Origin: an uncultured Clostridia bacterium
GTDB taxonomy: Bacteria > Bacillota > Clostridia > Christensenellales > Borkfalkiaceae
Direction of reading: 5' to 3'
DNA: 11,709 nucleotides
Assembly: GCA_947177825.1 (NCBI GenBank)
Contig: CAMWWA010000024.1
Coordinates: 1 to 11,709 of the forward strand
Below, one piece after another: positions 1 to 6,822 of the stretch; within the stretch, counting starts at the first letter, position 1; the number at the start of each line of letters is the position of its first letter. Under the pieces are notes generated by a model that searched no databases, was not told where the DNA came from, and saw only the letters and a list, made by a program, of their open reading frames with translations. The translations under genes were made by a program, and so were the position numbers.

Positions 1-16
1 AAATAAATATTTTACT

Positions 17-1327
17 ATGGATTTATTCGACTTTAACGGCACCGAGGAGAGCGCAAAGCCGCTTGCCGAACGTATGCGCGCGAACAACTTAAACGACTTT
101 ATCGGGCAGAAGCACATCGTTGCGGAAGGCTCGCTTTTGCGCCGCGCAATCTCGCTTGACAGGCTGGGGAGCTGTATTTTTTACGGTCCCCCGGGCACGG
201 GCAAAACCACGCTTGCCAACATAGTCGCTTCCACCACGCACGGCGAGTTTATAAAACTTAACGCCGTTCAGGCAGGCGTAGCCGACGTTAAGGCGGCGGT
301 TAAGCAGGCGGAAGACAATCTTAAAATGTACGGCAAGCGCACGTATTTAATGCTTGACGAGTGCCACCGTTTCAGCAAGACGCAGTCGGACAGTCTGCTG
401 CCCGCAATCGAAAAGGGCACGGTTATTTTTATCGGCTCGACCACCGAAAATCCATACGCTTCCATGACGCCCGCAATAGTTTCGCGTTGCCGCATATTCG
501 AGTTTAAAAGACTGACCGACGGAGAGATTTCGGACGCTCTCCAAAAGGCGCTTTCCGACAAAAGGCACGGGCTGGGCGGCTACCAAACGCAGGTTGATAA
601 AGAGGCTATTTCGCATATAGCGCATATGGCAGGCGGCGATTTGCGCGCGGCGTACAACGCGCTGGAGCTTGCCGTTTTAACTACCCCCGTGGGCGCGGAC
701 GGCGTAATTCACGTGACCATATCCGACGCCGAACAGTCCATTCAGCGCAAGGCGCTTTCCTACGGCAAGGACGAATATTACGACTATCTTTCGGCGTTCT
801 GCAAGTCGCTCAGGGGAAGCGACGCCAACGCAGCGCTGTACTACGCAATGCGGCTTATCGAAGGCGGTTGCGACCCGTTGATGGTTGCAAGGCGGCTTGT
901 CGTGCACTCGTCGGAGGACGTGGGTATGGCGGACCCACGCGCGCTGCAAATTGCAACCGCGGCGCTGTACGCGTTTGAAAAAATCGGCTATCCCGAGGGG
1001 CTTATTCCCCTTTCGAACGCCATAATATACGTTTGTGAAGCGCCCAAATCGAACACGGTGGTCACCGCAATGAACGCCGCGAAGAGGGACGCGAGAGAGG
1101 TGCGCGACGACGAGGGGGTGCCCGCGTATTTAAAGGACAATTCCTACGGCGGCAAGGAGGACAAGGCGAACTCGCGCCTGTATAAATATCCGCACGATTA
1201 CGGCGGTTACGTCGAGCAGCAGTATCTGCCGAACGCCTTGAAGGACCGCGTTTATTACGTTCCTAACGACATAGGTTTTGAAAAAACCGTCAAAGAAATC
1301 CGAAAGGAAAAAGGCAAGAAAAACTGA
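17..1327 (+). CDS. rarA: Replication-associated recombination protein A (RarA/MgsA), AAA+ ATPase
   Basis: A 436-residue AAA+ ATPase of the RarA/MgsA/WRNIP1 family, which acts in the cytoplasm at stalled replication forks and interacts with single-stranded-DNA-binding protein. Visible motifs in order: the family N-terminus MDLFDFN with KPLAERMR (14-21), Walker A GPPGTGKT (57-64), Walker B LMLDECHR (111-118), sensor 1 GSTTENP (140-146), an arginine-finger region SRCR (156-159), and the characteristic SEDVGMADPRAL in the C-terminal oligomerisation half. Length is normal for the family. ATG at 17 is chosen because it gives the conserved MDLFD start; only 16 bases precede it and no clear Shine-Dalgarno is seen. 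Walker B ends DECH where most relatives I recall have DEIH, which should be harmless. No intrinsic terminator follows, so its transcripts may run into the aspS leader. Proximity of rarA to aspS is also seen in Bacillus. Identification is very secure. Confidence 0.96.
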   Translation: MDLFDFNGTEESAKPLAERMRANNLNDFIGQKHIVAEGSLLRRAISLDRLGSCIFYGPPGTGKTTLANIVASTTHGEFIKLNAVQAGVADVKAAVKQAEDNLKMYGKRTYLMLDECHRFSKTQSDSLLPAIEKGTVIFIGSTTENPYASMTPAIVSRCRIFEFKRLTDGEISDALQKALSDKRHGLGGYQTQVDKEAISHIAHMAGGDLRAAYNALELAVLTTPVGADGVIHVTISDAEQSIQRKALSYGKDEYYDYLSAFCKSLRGSDANAALYYAMRLIEGGCDPLMVARRLVVHSSEDVGMADPRALQIATAALYAFEKIGYPEGLIPLSNAIIYVCEAPKSNTVVTAMNAAKRDAREVRDDEGVPAYLKDNSYGGKEDKANSRLYKYPHDYGGYVEQQYLPNALKDRVYYVPNDIGFEKTVKEIRKEKGKKN

Positions 1328-1355
1328 TTGCAAAAAAGCATAAAAACTGTATAAT
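1328..1355 (+). promoter_or_regulatory. Possible upstream sigma-A promoter for the aspS-gatCAB leader
   Basis: TTGCAA (1328-1333), a 16-base spacer and a perfect TATAAT (1350-1355). It begins right after the rarA stop codon. The -35 is off consensus and the spacer is one base short, so this is weaker than the promoter at 1380-1408. Transcripts from it would carry about 50 extra bases before the T-box. It is a motif match only, in an AT-rich stretch where chance matches are common. Confidence 0.4.
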
Positions 1356-1379
1356 GTTGCATAAATATACGCTATTTGT

Positions 1380-1408
1380 TTGACAATGGAACAAATCGAG
1401 GGTATAAT
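1380..1408 (+). promoter_or_regulatory. Consensus sigma-A promoter of the aspS-gatCAB operon
   Basis: A perfect TTGACA (1380-1385) and a perfect TATAAT (1403-1408) are separated by exactly 17 bases, the vegetative sigma-A consensus. Transcription should start near 1414-1416, about 12 bases before the first Stem I helix of the T-box, the usual geometry for T-box leaders. The unusually strong promoter fits an operon controlled mainly by premature termination rather than by initiation. Confidence 0.9.
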
Positions 1409-1414
1409 TACATA

Positions 1415-1676
1415 AAATATACTTAACGGCGACGACGAAGACAGGTTCGGCACAACACCGCTTGACAGAGAGCGGGGGCAAGGTGAAAGCCCCGCAGGCA
1501 AGGCTGTGACCGGGTAACACTTCCGAGCCGCTTATCCGAACACGGACTGCAAAGTAGGGTAAGCCGCAATCAAACCCGCGTAAGAGGTTTTAAAGAGATT
1601 GACCGCAAGGTTGATAACTTGGGTGGTACCGCGAATTTTCCGTTCGTCCTGAGATTTTCTCGGGACGGATTTTTTA
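1415..1676 (+). promoter_or_regulatory. T-box riboswitch upstream of aspS, specifier AAC (tRNA-Asn)
   Basis: A transcription-attenuating leader that binds uncharged tRNA. Seen: a Stem I base helix CGGC/GCCG (1427-1430/1527-1530); a kink-turn-like junction with GA on both strands (1434-1435 and 1525-1526); a helix GAAG/CTTC (1437-1440/1520-1523); the specifier loop; an upper helix (1448-1453/1506-1512); an AGAGAG bulge (1467-1471 region); and a 6-bp distal helix (1472-1477/1490-1495) capped by a loop with GGTGAAAG. The conserved T-box core TGGGTGGTACCGCG lies at 1620-1633, with the acceptor-pairing bulge TGGT at 1624-1627, followed by a terminator. The triplet in the specifier position, before the conserved A1519 and the CTTC helix, is AAC (1516-1518), an Asn codon. 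No Asp codon occurs in that loop. Uncharged tRNA(Asn) should stabilise the antiterminator and switch on aspS-gatCAB. The class call is certain; the specifier call rests on hand folding. Confidence 0.95.
1645..1675 (+). terminator. T-box-controlled intrinsic terminator before aspS
   Basis: A 10-bp stem (1645-1654 with 1658-1667, one T-G wobble) with a TTT loop is followed by GGA and six T residues (1670-1675). Its 5' arm, CGTCC at 1645-1649, is the part of a T-box leader that normally pairs back in the antiterminator, so the two folds exclude each other. The aspS ribosome binding site starts only six bases after the T-run. It should also catch read-through from rarA. Confidence 0.92.
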
Positions 1677-1696
1677 TATGAAAGAGGAGTTTTATT

Positions 1697-3439
1697 ATGG
1701 CTGAAATTTACCGCACTAAAAGGGCAGACGAAATAGGCGAGGAGCTGGTCGGGCAGGAGGTGACTCTTGCGGGCTGGATTGAAAACGTGCGCGACCACGG
1801 CGGCGTGTCGTTCATCGATTTGCGCGACTATTACGGCGTGGTTCAGGTGGTTATGCGCGATACGTCGCTTTTGGACGGACTCAATAAAGAGGACTGTATC
1901 TGCGTTTCGGGCAAAATCGAAAAGCGCGACGAGGAAACTTACAATCCGAAAATCCCTTCCGGCACGGTGGAGCTGAACTGCAAGTCGGTTAAAATTCTGG
2001 GCAAGGTGCGCGAGCAGCTTCCGTTCGAGATAATGACGTCAAAGGAAACGCGCGAGGATTTGCGCCTTAAGTACCGTTTCCTCGATTTGCGCAACCGCAA
2101 GGTCAAGGACAATATAGTTTTCCGTGCGGAAGTGATATCGTTTCTTCGCGCAAAAATGAGCGGAATGGGCTTTCTGGAAGTGCAGACGCCCATACTTTGC
2201 GCGTCGTCGCCCGAGGGCGCGCGCGATTACATCGTGCCGTCGCGCAGATATAAGGGCAGGTTTTACGCTCTGCCGCAGGCGCCCCAGCAGTACAAACAGC
2301 TTTTAATGGTTTCGGGCATAGATAAGTATTATCAGATAGCGCCCTGTTTCCGTGACGAGGACGCGCGTGCCGACCGTTCGCCCGGCGAGTTCTATCAGCT
2401 CGATTTCGAAATGGCGTTCGCCACCCAGGAGGACGTGTTCAAAGTGGGCGAAGAGGTGCTTTCCGAAACGTTTGCAAAGTTTGCGCCCGAGGGGTACGAG
2501 GTGACCAAGGCGCCCTTCCCCGTAATTTCCTATAAGCAGGCAATGCTTGAATTCGGTTCGGATAAACCCGACCTTCGCAACCCGTTGCGCATAACCGACC
2601 TTTCGGACTTCTTTAATAAATGCACGTTTAAGCCCTTTCAGAATAAGTGCGTGCGCGCTATAAAAGTGCACGAGGAAATGAGCAAGGGCTTCCACGAAAA
2701 ACTTTTAGCCTTTGCGCTGTCGATAGGAATGGGCGGTCTCGGCTATCTGGAGGTTATGCCCGACGGCACGTACAAGGGACCCATCGACAAATTCATTCCC
2801 GACGAATTGAAAGGCGAGCTGCGTACGCGTGAAAAGCTTGAGGCGGGCGACACCATATTCTTTATCGCCGACAACAAGGAGAAGGCACCCAAGCTTGCGG
2901 GACAGATAAGAAACGAGCTGGGCGACAAGCTCGGTCTGACCGAAAAGAATGCGTACCGTTTCTGTTTTGTCAACGACTTCCCCATGTTCGGAATCGACGA
3001 GCAGACGGGCAAAGTAGGCTTTACGCACAATCCTTTCTCTATGCCGCAGGGCGGGCTGGAAGCGCTGAACACCAAGGACCCGCTGGAAATTCTGGCTTAT
3101 CAGTACGACATTGTTTGCAACGGTGTGGAGCTTAGCTCGGGCGCGGTGAGAAACCACGATTTGGACATAATGATAAAGGCGTTCGGTATAGCGGGCTGCG
3201 ACGAGCAGACGTTGAAAGACAAATTCGGCGCGCTATATACCGCGTTCAAGTTCGGCGCGCCCCCTCACGCAGGCATGGCGCCCGGCGTGGACAGAATGAT
3301 TATGCTTTTGAGAAACGAGGAGAATATCCGCGAAGTAATCGCGTTCCCTATGTCGGCTTCCGCGCAGGATTTGCTGTGCGGTGCCCCCAACGAGGTGACG
3401 GAAACTCAACTGCGTGAAGTCCATATTAAAATCAGGTAA
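1697..3439 (+). CDS. aspS: Aspartyl-tRNA synthetase, probably non-discriminating (Asp/Asn)
   Basis: A 580-residue class II bacterial-type AspRS. It attaches aspartate to tRNA(Asp) and, in organisms using GatCAB for asparaginylation, also to tRNA(Asn). Visible: an N-terminal OB-fold anticodon-binding domain (about 1-105, with GWIENVRDHGGVSFIDLRD at 26-44); the catalytic core with the LPQAPQQYKQLLM loop (192-204); motif 2 FRDEDARADRSPGEFYQLDFEM (218-239); an inserted GAD-type domain (roughly 285-405); HNPFSMP (444-450); and motif 3 GMAPGVDRMIMLL (526-538). His34 in RDHGG matches, as I recall, Pseudomonas aeruginosa His31, reported to be needed for tRNA(Asn) use; E. coli has Leu there. With the gatCAB genes downstream this favours a non-discriminating enzyme, but that is inference. 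The ATG is preceded by a strong AAAGAGGAG (1681-1689) at 7 bases. First gene of the T-box operon. Confidence 0.96.
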   Translation: MAEIYRTKRADEIGEELVGQEVTLAGWIENVRDHGGVSFIDLRDYYGVVQVVMRDTSLLDGLNKEDCICVSGKIEKRDEETYNPKIPSGTVELNCKSVKILGKVREQLPFEIMTSKETREDLRLKYRFLDLRNRKVKDNIVFRAEVISFLRAKMSGMGFLEVQTPILCASSPEGARDYIVPSRRYKGRFYALPQAPQQYKQLLMVSGIDKYYQIAPCFRDEDARADRSPGEFYQLDFEMAFATQEDVFKVGEEVLSETFAKFAPEGYEVTKAPFPVISYKQAMLEFGSDKPDLRNPLRITDLSDFFNKCTFKPFQNKCVRAIKVHEEMSKGFHEKLLAFALSIGMGGLGYLEVMPDGTYKGPIDKFIPDELKGELRTREKLEAGDTIFFIADNKEKAPKLAGQIRNELGDKLGLTEKNAYRFCFVNDFPMFGIDEQTGKVGFTHNPFSMPQGGLEALNTKDPLEILAYQYDIVCNGVELSSGAVRNHDLDIMIKAFGIAGCDEQTLKDKFGALYTAFKFGAPPHAGMAPGVDRMIMLLRNEENIREVIAFPMSASAQDLLCGAPNEVTETQLREVHIKIR

Positions 3440-3444
3440 CGAAA

Positions 3445-3738
3445 ATGTCAGTAACACAGAAAGAAATCAAAACGCTTGCGCGGCTTTCGCGGCTTGAATT
3501 TTCGGACGGGGAGATTGAAAAGTTCGCGCCCGAGTTCGAGGAAATTATAGAGTTCGCAAATAAAATCAACGAACAGGTCGAAGGCGACACGGGCTCCATA
3601 CGCGAGGTCGTTTCGCGTACCGTAAAGTGGGAGGATTTGCGCGAGGACGAAGTGAAGGAGAGTTTGCCAAACGAAAAGATAACCTCCAACGTGCAGGCGG
3701 AAGGCGGCTACTTTCCCGTGAGGAGGGTGGTCAAGTGA
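3445..3738 (+). CDS. gatC: Asp/Glu-tRNA amidotransferase subunit C
   Basis: A 97-residue GatC, the small subunit that wraps around and stabilises GatA and GatB in the GatCAB amidotransferase. Recognised by the family pattern: N-terminal TQKEIKTLARLSRLEFSD, a helical EFEEIIEFANKINEQ segment (about 31-45), and a C-terminal LREDEVKESLPNEKIT...GYFPVRRVVK region that threads between the larger subunits. Length is typical (about 95-100). It starts 5 bases after the aspS stop codon with only a weak AGG upstream, so its translation is probably coupled to aspS. Its final codons contain the AGGAGG ribosome binding site of gatA, and its stop overlaps the gatA start (GTGA). Confidence 0.94.
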   Translation: MSVTQKEIKTLARLSRLEFSDGEIEKFAPEFEEIIEFANKINEQVEGDTGSIREVVSRTVKWEDLREDEVKESLPNEKITSNVQAEGGYFPVRRVVK

Positions 3739-5186
3739 AGAGTGTAATTTCAATTTTATCGAGCAAGCTGCGTTCGGGCGAAATCACCTCGGCACAGCTC
3801 ACCGAGCAGTATATTAAGGAAATCGAAAAGCACAACCCGACTCTGAACGCGTACGTTCATCTGACGTTTGACGAGGCGAGGGCAAACGCCGCCGCCGCGG
3901 ATAAGCTTATTAAAGAAGGCAAGGCGACCGCGCTGACGGGCATACCCTTTACTTTAAAGGACAACATAGCAACCGACGGTCTGCCCACGACCTGCTGTTC
4001 CAAAATTTTGCAGGGCTTGAAGCCCTATTACGACGCTACCGTATGGAGCAAGCTTAAAGCGCAGGGCGCGGTGCTTCTCGGCAAGACCAATATGGACGAA
4101 TTCGCAATGGGTTCCACCAGCGAATCTTCGTATTTCGGCGCGCCGTTAAATCCCGTGGATACCACAAAGGTAACGGGCGGAAGCTCGGGCGGAGTTGCCG
4201 CCGCGGTGTGCGCAAATATCGCCGCTTACGGATTGGGTTCGGATACGGGCGGTTCTATCCGCCAGCCCGCGTCTTTCTGCGGCATAGTCGGCTTCAAACC
4301 AACCTACGGCGCGGTGTCGCGCTACGGGCTTATCGCCTACGGTTCGTCGCTCGACCAGATAGGTCCTATGACGCAGTCGGTCACGGACGCGGCTATCGTC
4401 TACGACGCCATCAGGGGAGAGGACAAAGCCGACGGCACCAGCGTTCCCACGCCCGACGGGAAGACGGTTTTAAATGGCGACGTCAAGGGGCTTAAAATAG
4501 GCATTGCTGAGGAGTATTTCGACGGCGTGCCTTCGGATATAAAGAGCGCAATCGACGGCATGGTTGCCGCCTACGAAAGGGCGGGCGCGCAGGTCGTAAA
4601 GGTGAGCATACCCGCGCTTAAGCTGGCGCTTCCCGTGTACTATATAATCGCCTGTGCGGAGGCTTCCTCCAACCTGGGCAGGTACGACGGAATACGCTAC
4701 GGTTTCCGCGCTACGGGCTATACGAGCGTGGACGATATGATAACAAAAACGCGTACGGAGGGCTTCGGTAAAGAGGTTAAAAAGCGCATAATGCTTGGCA
4801 CCTACGTTTTATCGTCTGGCTACTTCGACGCGTACTATAAAAAGGCTTGCCTCATAAGAAAGGCGGTGGAAAGCCAGATGGCGGAAGCGTTTGAAAAATG
4901 CGATGTTTTATTTGCGCCTACCGCGCCCAATACGGCGTTCCCCCTGGGATATTCTGGGGGCAACGCGGTGCAGACCTACCTTTCGGACGTGTGCACAGTG
5001 CCCGTAAACATAGCCGGTCTGCCCGCAATTTCCATACCCTGCGGCACGGACAAGGGCGGTATGCCGATAGGCGTTCAGATTATAGGAAAGAAGTTTGACG
5101 ACAGTCGCGTTCTGGACGTTGCGTACTTCGCAGAGATAAGCGGACTTTCCGAAACCGCGGACTTCAAAGGGGGTGTGCGCGTATGA
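3735..5186 (+). CDS. gatA: Asp/Glu-tRNA amidotransferase subunit A (amidase)
   Basis: A 483-residue amidase-signature enzyme. It hydrolyses glutamine and passes the ammonia to GatB, which amidates Asp-tRNA(Asn) or Glu-tRNA(Gln). The amidase signature is intact: Lys75 in FTLKDN, the GGSSGG stretch with Ser150, and Ser174 in DTGGSIRQPA. These match the Lys79/Ser154/Ser178 triad of Staphylococcus aureus GatA with a constant offset of four. The GTG start at 3735 is chosen because a perfect AGGAGG (3721-3726) lies 8 bases before it, it overlaps the gatC stop by four bases, and the resulting length matches the family. The reading frame stays open back to 3627, but an earlier ATG there would add residues unlike GatA and lie deep in gatC. 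The 3' end overlaps gatB by four bases (ATGA). Confidence 0.96.
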   Translation: MKSVISILSSKLRSGEITSAQLTEQYIKEIEKHNPTLNAYVHLTFDEARANAAAADKLIKEGKATALTGIPFTLKDNIATDGLPTTCCSKILQGLKPYYDATVWSKLKAQGAVLLGKTNMDEFAMGSTSESSYFGAPLNPVDTTKVTGGSSGGVAAAVCANIAAYGLGSDTGGSIRQPASFCGIVGFKPTYGAVSRYGLIAYGSSLDQIGPMTQSVTDAAIVYDAIRGEDKADGTSVPTPDGKTVLNGDVKGLKIGIAEEYFDGVPSDIKSAIDGMVAAYERAGAQVVKVSIPALKLALPVYYIIACAEASSNLGRYDGIRYGFRATGYTSVDDMITKTRTEGFGKEVKKRIMLGTYVLSSGYFDAYYKKACLIRKAVESQMAEAFEKCDVLFAPTAPNTAFPLGYSGGNAVQTYLSDVCTVPVNIAGLPAISIPCGTDKGGMPIGVQIIGKKFDDSRVLDVAYFAEISGLSETADFKGGVRV

Positions 5187-6598
5187 AATACCGTCTTGTA
5201 TCGGGACTCGAAACACACGTGGAATTAGCCACCGCAACCAAGATTTTCTGCGGCTGCACGACGGCTTTCGGCGGCAGCCCCAACACGCACTGCTGCCCCG
5301 TGTGCACAGGTCAGCCCGGCGCTCTTCCCGTGCTCAACAAAAAGGTTGTTGAATACGCCATCCGCGCAGGCCTTGCAACCCACTGCACCATAAACACCAC
5401 GACTCATCTCGACCGCAAAAATTATTGCTATCCCGACCTGCCCAAGGCGTACCAGATTTCGCAGTTCGACAAGCCGCTGTGCGAACACGGTTACGTTGAA
5501 TTAGAAAGCGGCAAAAGGATAGGCATCACGCGTATTCATATCGAGGAAGACGCGGGCAAGCTGGTGCACGAAAGCGGCTTTACCTACGTTGACTATAACC
5601 GCGGCGGCGTGCCCCTTATCGAGATTGTTTCCGAGCCCGACATTTCCTCGCCCGAGGAAGCCAAGGAATACGTTGAAAAGCTGCAGCTGATAATGCGCTA
5701 TATCGGCGTTTCGGACTGCAAGATGCAGGAAGGCTCCATGCGCTGCGACGTAAATATTTCGGTCATGCCCGAGGGCGCAACCGAGTTCGGCACGCGCACC
5801 GAAATAAAGAATATGAACAGCATTTCGTATATCGAAAAGGCTATGGCGTACGAGTACGAGAGGCAGATTGAAGTTATTGAGGGCGGCGGCAAAATCGTGC
5901 AGGCAACGCTTAGATACGACGAGCACACGGGCGAAACCTCGGTTATGCGCACCAAGGAGGACGCGCAGGATTACCGCTATTTCCCCGAGCCCGACATACT
6001 CACCGTGGTCATTCCCGAAAGCAAGGTGGAGGAGATAAAAAACTCCCTGCCCGAGCTTCCCACCGACAAGCTGCACCGCTATATCGACGAGCTGAAAATA
6101 AACCCCGCAACCGCCAAGCTTTTATATAAGTACAAGCGCGTTTGCGACTTTGCGGAAAGGGCGTTTGCTCTCGGCGCGGGCGTAAAGAACACGGTCAATT
6201 TAATCGTGGGCACGCTCTATTCCAAGCTGGAAACCGAGGAGGACAAGGAAAAGTTTGTGCTTCCCGTTTCGGCGGATGAGATGGCGGCGCTCGTCAAACT
6301 GGTTGACGATGGCAAGATAAATATTACCCTCGCGCAGAAAACCCTTTCGGCTATGGCGGAGGAGGGCAAGCCCGTTTCGGCTTATATAAAGCCCGAGGAT
6401 ATTGCGGGCATGGACGATGGCGAGCTGGAAAGCATTTGCCGTCAGGCTGTGGAAGCCAACGCAGGCGCGGTTGCCGACTTCAAGGCAGGCAAGGAAAAGG
6501 CGATTTTCGCTCTGTACGGCTTCGTTAAAAAGGCAACGCAGGGCAAGGCTGACATAAAGAAAGCCGACGAGATTATCAAAAAACTCATTCTCGGCTGA
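5183..6598 (+). CDS. gatB: Asp/Glu-tRNA amidotransferase subunit B
   Basis: A 471-residue GatB, the kinase/amidase-coupling subunit. It binds the mischarged tRNA, phosphorylates the aspartyl or glutamyl side chain with ATP and completes amidation. Visible: N-terminal GLETHVEL (8-15); the zinc-site cysteines Cys23, Cys25, Cys38 and Cys41 in IFCGC...CCPVCTGQPG; the conserved KNYCYPDLPKAYQISQ and EIKNMNS stretches; YRYFPEPDIL near 270; and a C-terminal helical YqeY-like tail that contacts tRNA. Length is normal (about 475). The ATG overlaps the gatA stop and has AAAGGGGGTG (5166-5175) upstream. It is the last gene of the T-box operon, closed by the terminator at 6618-6654. GatCAB from Bacillota can usually amidate both tRNA(Asn) and tRNA(Gln); which is used here cannot be seen. 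Confidence 0.96.
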   Translation: MKYRLVSGLETHVELATATKIFCGCTTAFGGSPNTHCCPVCTGQPGALPVLNKKVVEYAIRAGLATHCTINTTTHLDRKNYCYPDLPKAYQISQFDKPLCEHGYVELESGKRIGITRIHIEEDAGKLVHESGFTYVDYNRGGVPLIEIVSEPDISSPEEAKEYVEKLQLIMRYIGVSDCKMQEGSMRCDVNISVMPEGATEFGTRTEIKNMNSISYIEKAMAYEYERQIEVIEGGGKIVQATLRYDEHTGETSVMRTKEDAQDYRYFPEPDILTVVIPESKVEEIKNSLPELPTDKLHRYIDELKINPATAKLLYKYKRVCDFAERAFALGAGVKNTVNLIVGTLYSKLETEEDKEKFVLPVSADEMAALVKLVDDGKINITLAQKTLSAMAEEGKPVSAYIKPEDIAGMDDGELESICRQAVEANAGAVADFKAGKEKAIFALYGFVKKATQGKADIKKADEIIKKLILG

Positions 6599-6617
6599 AT
6601 TCAATAATTGATTTATA

Positions 6618-6654
6618 GCGCGTGCGCAATGAAAATTGCGCACGCGCTTTTTTT
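6618..6654 (+). terminator. Strong intrinsic terminator after gatB
   Basis: A perfect 13-bp GC-rich stem (6618-6630 with 6635-6647), a GAAA tetraloop of the stable GNRA type, then seven T residues (6648-6654). It begins 20 bases after the gatB stop codon and closes the aspS-gatCAB operon. Confidence 0.95.
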
Positions 6655-6669
6655 GCGTGCGCAAAAAAA
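6655..6669 (+). repeat. Extra copy of the terminator stem arm, downstream of the T-run
   Basis: GCGTGCGCAA (6655-6664) repeats part of the 5' arm of the gatB terminator and is complementary to its 3' arm (TTGCGCACGC). The T-run before it and the A-run after it (6663-6669) are also complementary, giving a second hairpin of about 9 bp around a GTGC loop. RNA polymerase should terminate before reaching it, so a regulatory role on the plus strand is doubtful. Confidence 0.55.
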
Positions 6670-6702
6670 GTCATAAACGCGCAGGGATAAAAATAATTTA
6701 TA

Positions 6703-6753
6703 ACACGGGGCGCGGACAAGGCGGCAAAATTTTTGCAAAAGCCGCTTTCGTGT
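6703..6753. repeat. Nested inverted repeat upstream of the deacetylase gene
   Basis: Inner arms GCGGC (6721-6725) and GCCGC (6741-6745) enclose a palindromic A/T-rich loop. Outer arms ACACG (6703-6707) and CGTGT (6749-6753) extend the fold with unpaired bases between. It could be a structured leader, an operator or a weak terminator lacking a good T-run. No known riboswitch class is recognised. Confidence 0.4.
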
Positions 6754-6758
6754 GAACT

Positions 6759-6804
6759 AGACAAAATAAGACAAAATCACAAAAATTTGTAGATTATGAT
6801 TTTG
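6759..6804. promoter_or_regulatory. Direct and inverted repeats in the presumed promoter region of the deacetylase gene
   Basis: AGACAAAAT occurs twice with a 10-base period (6759-6767 and 6769-6777), so both copies lie on the same helical face. CAAAATCA (6772-6779) is inverted as TGATTTTG (6797-6804), and ACAAAAATTTGT (about 6779-6790) sits between them as a near-palindrome. This layout suits a DNA-binding regulator, but the DNA is AT-rich and chance is possible. A possible -10, TAAAAT (6806-6811), overlaps the edge of the start region. Confidence 0.35.
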
Positions 6805-6822
6805 CTAAAATAGGTGAGCAGT

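Noticed and set aside
1508..1510. GAC (Asp) as the T-box specifier
   Set aside because: These bases lie in or beside the upper Stem I helix (1448-1453/1506-1512), are not followed by the expected purine, and are not adjacent to the lower GAAG/CTTC helix.
1130..1798. Minus-strand open frames across the rarA end, the T-box leader and the aspS start
   Set aside because: They run antisense through a highly structured regulatory RNA and two real genes and show no domain.
3627..3734. ATG 3627 as the start of gatA
   Set aside because: It would overlap gatC by more than 100 bases; GTG 3735 has a perfect AGGAGG at the right spacing and gives the family length.
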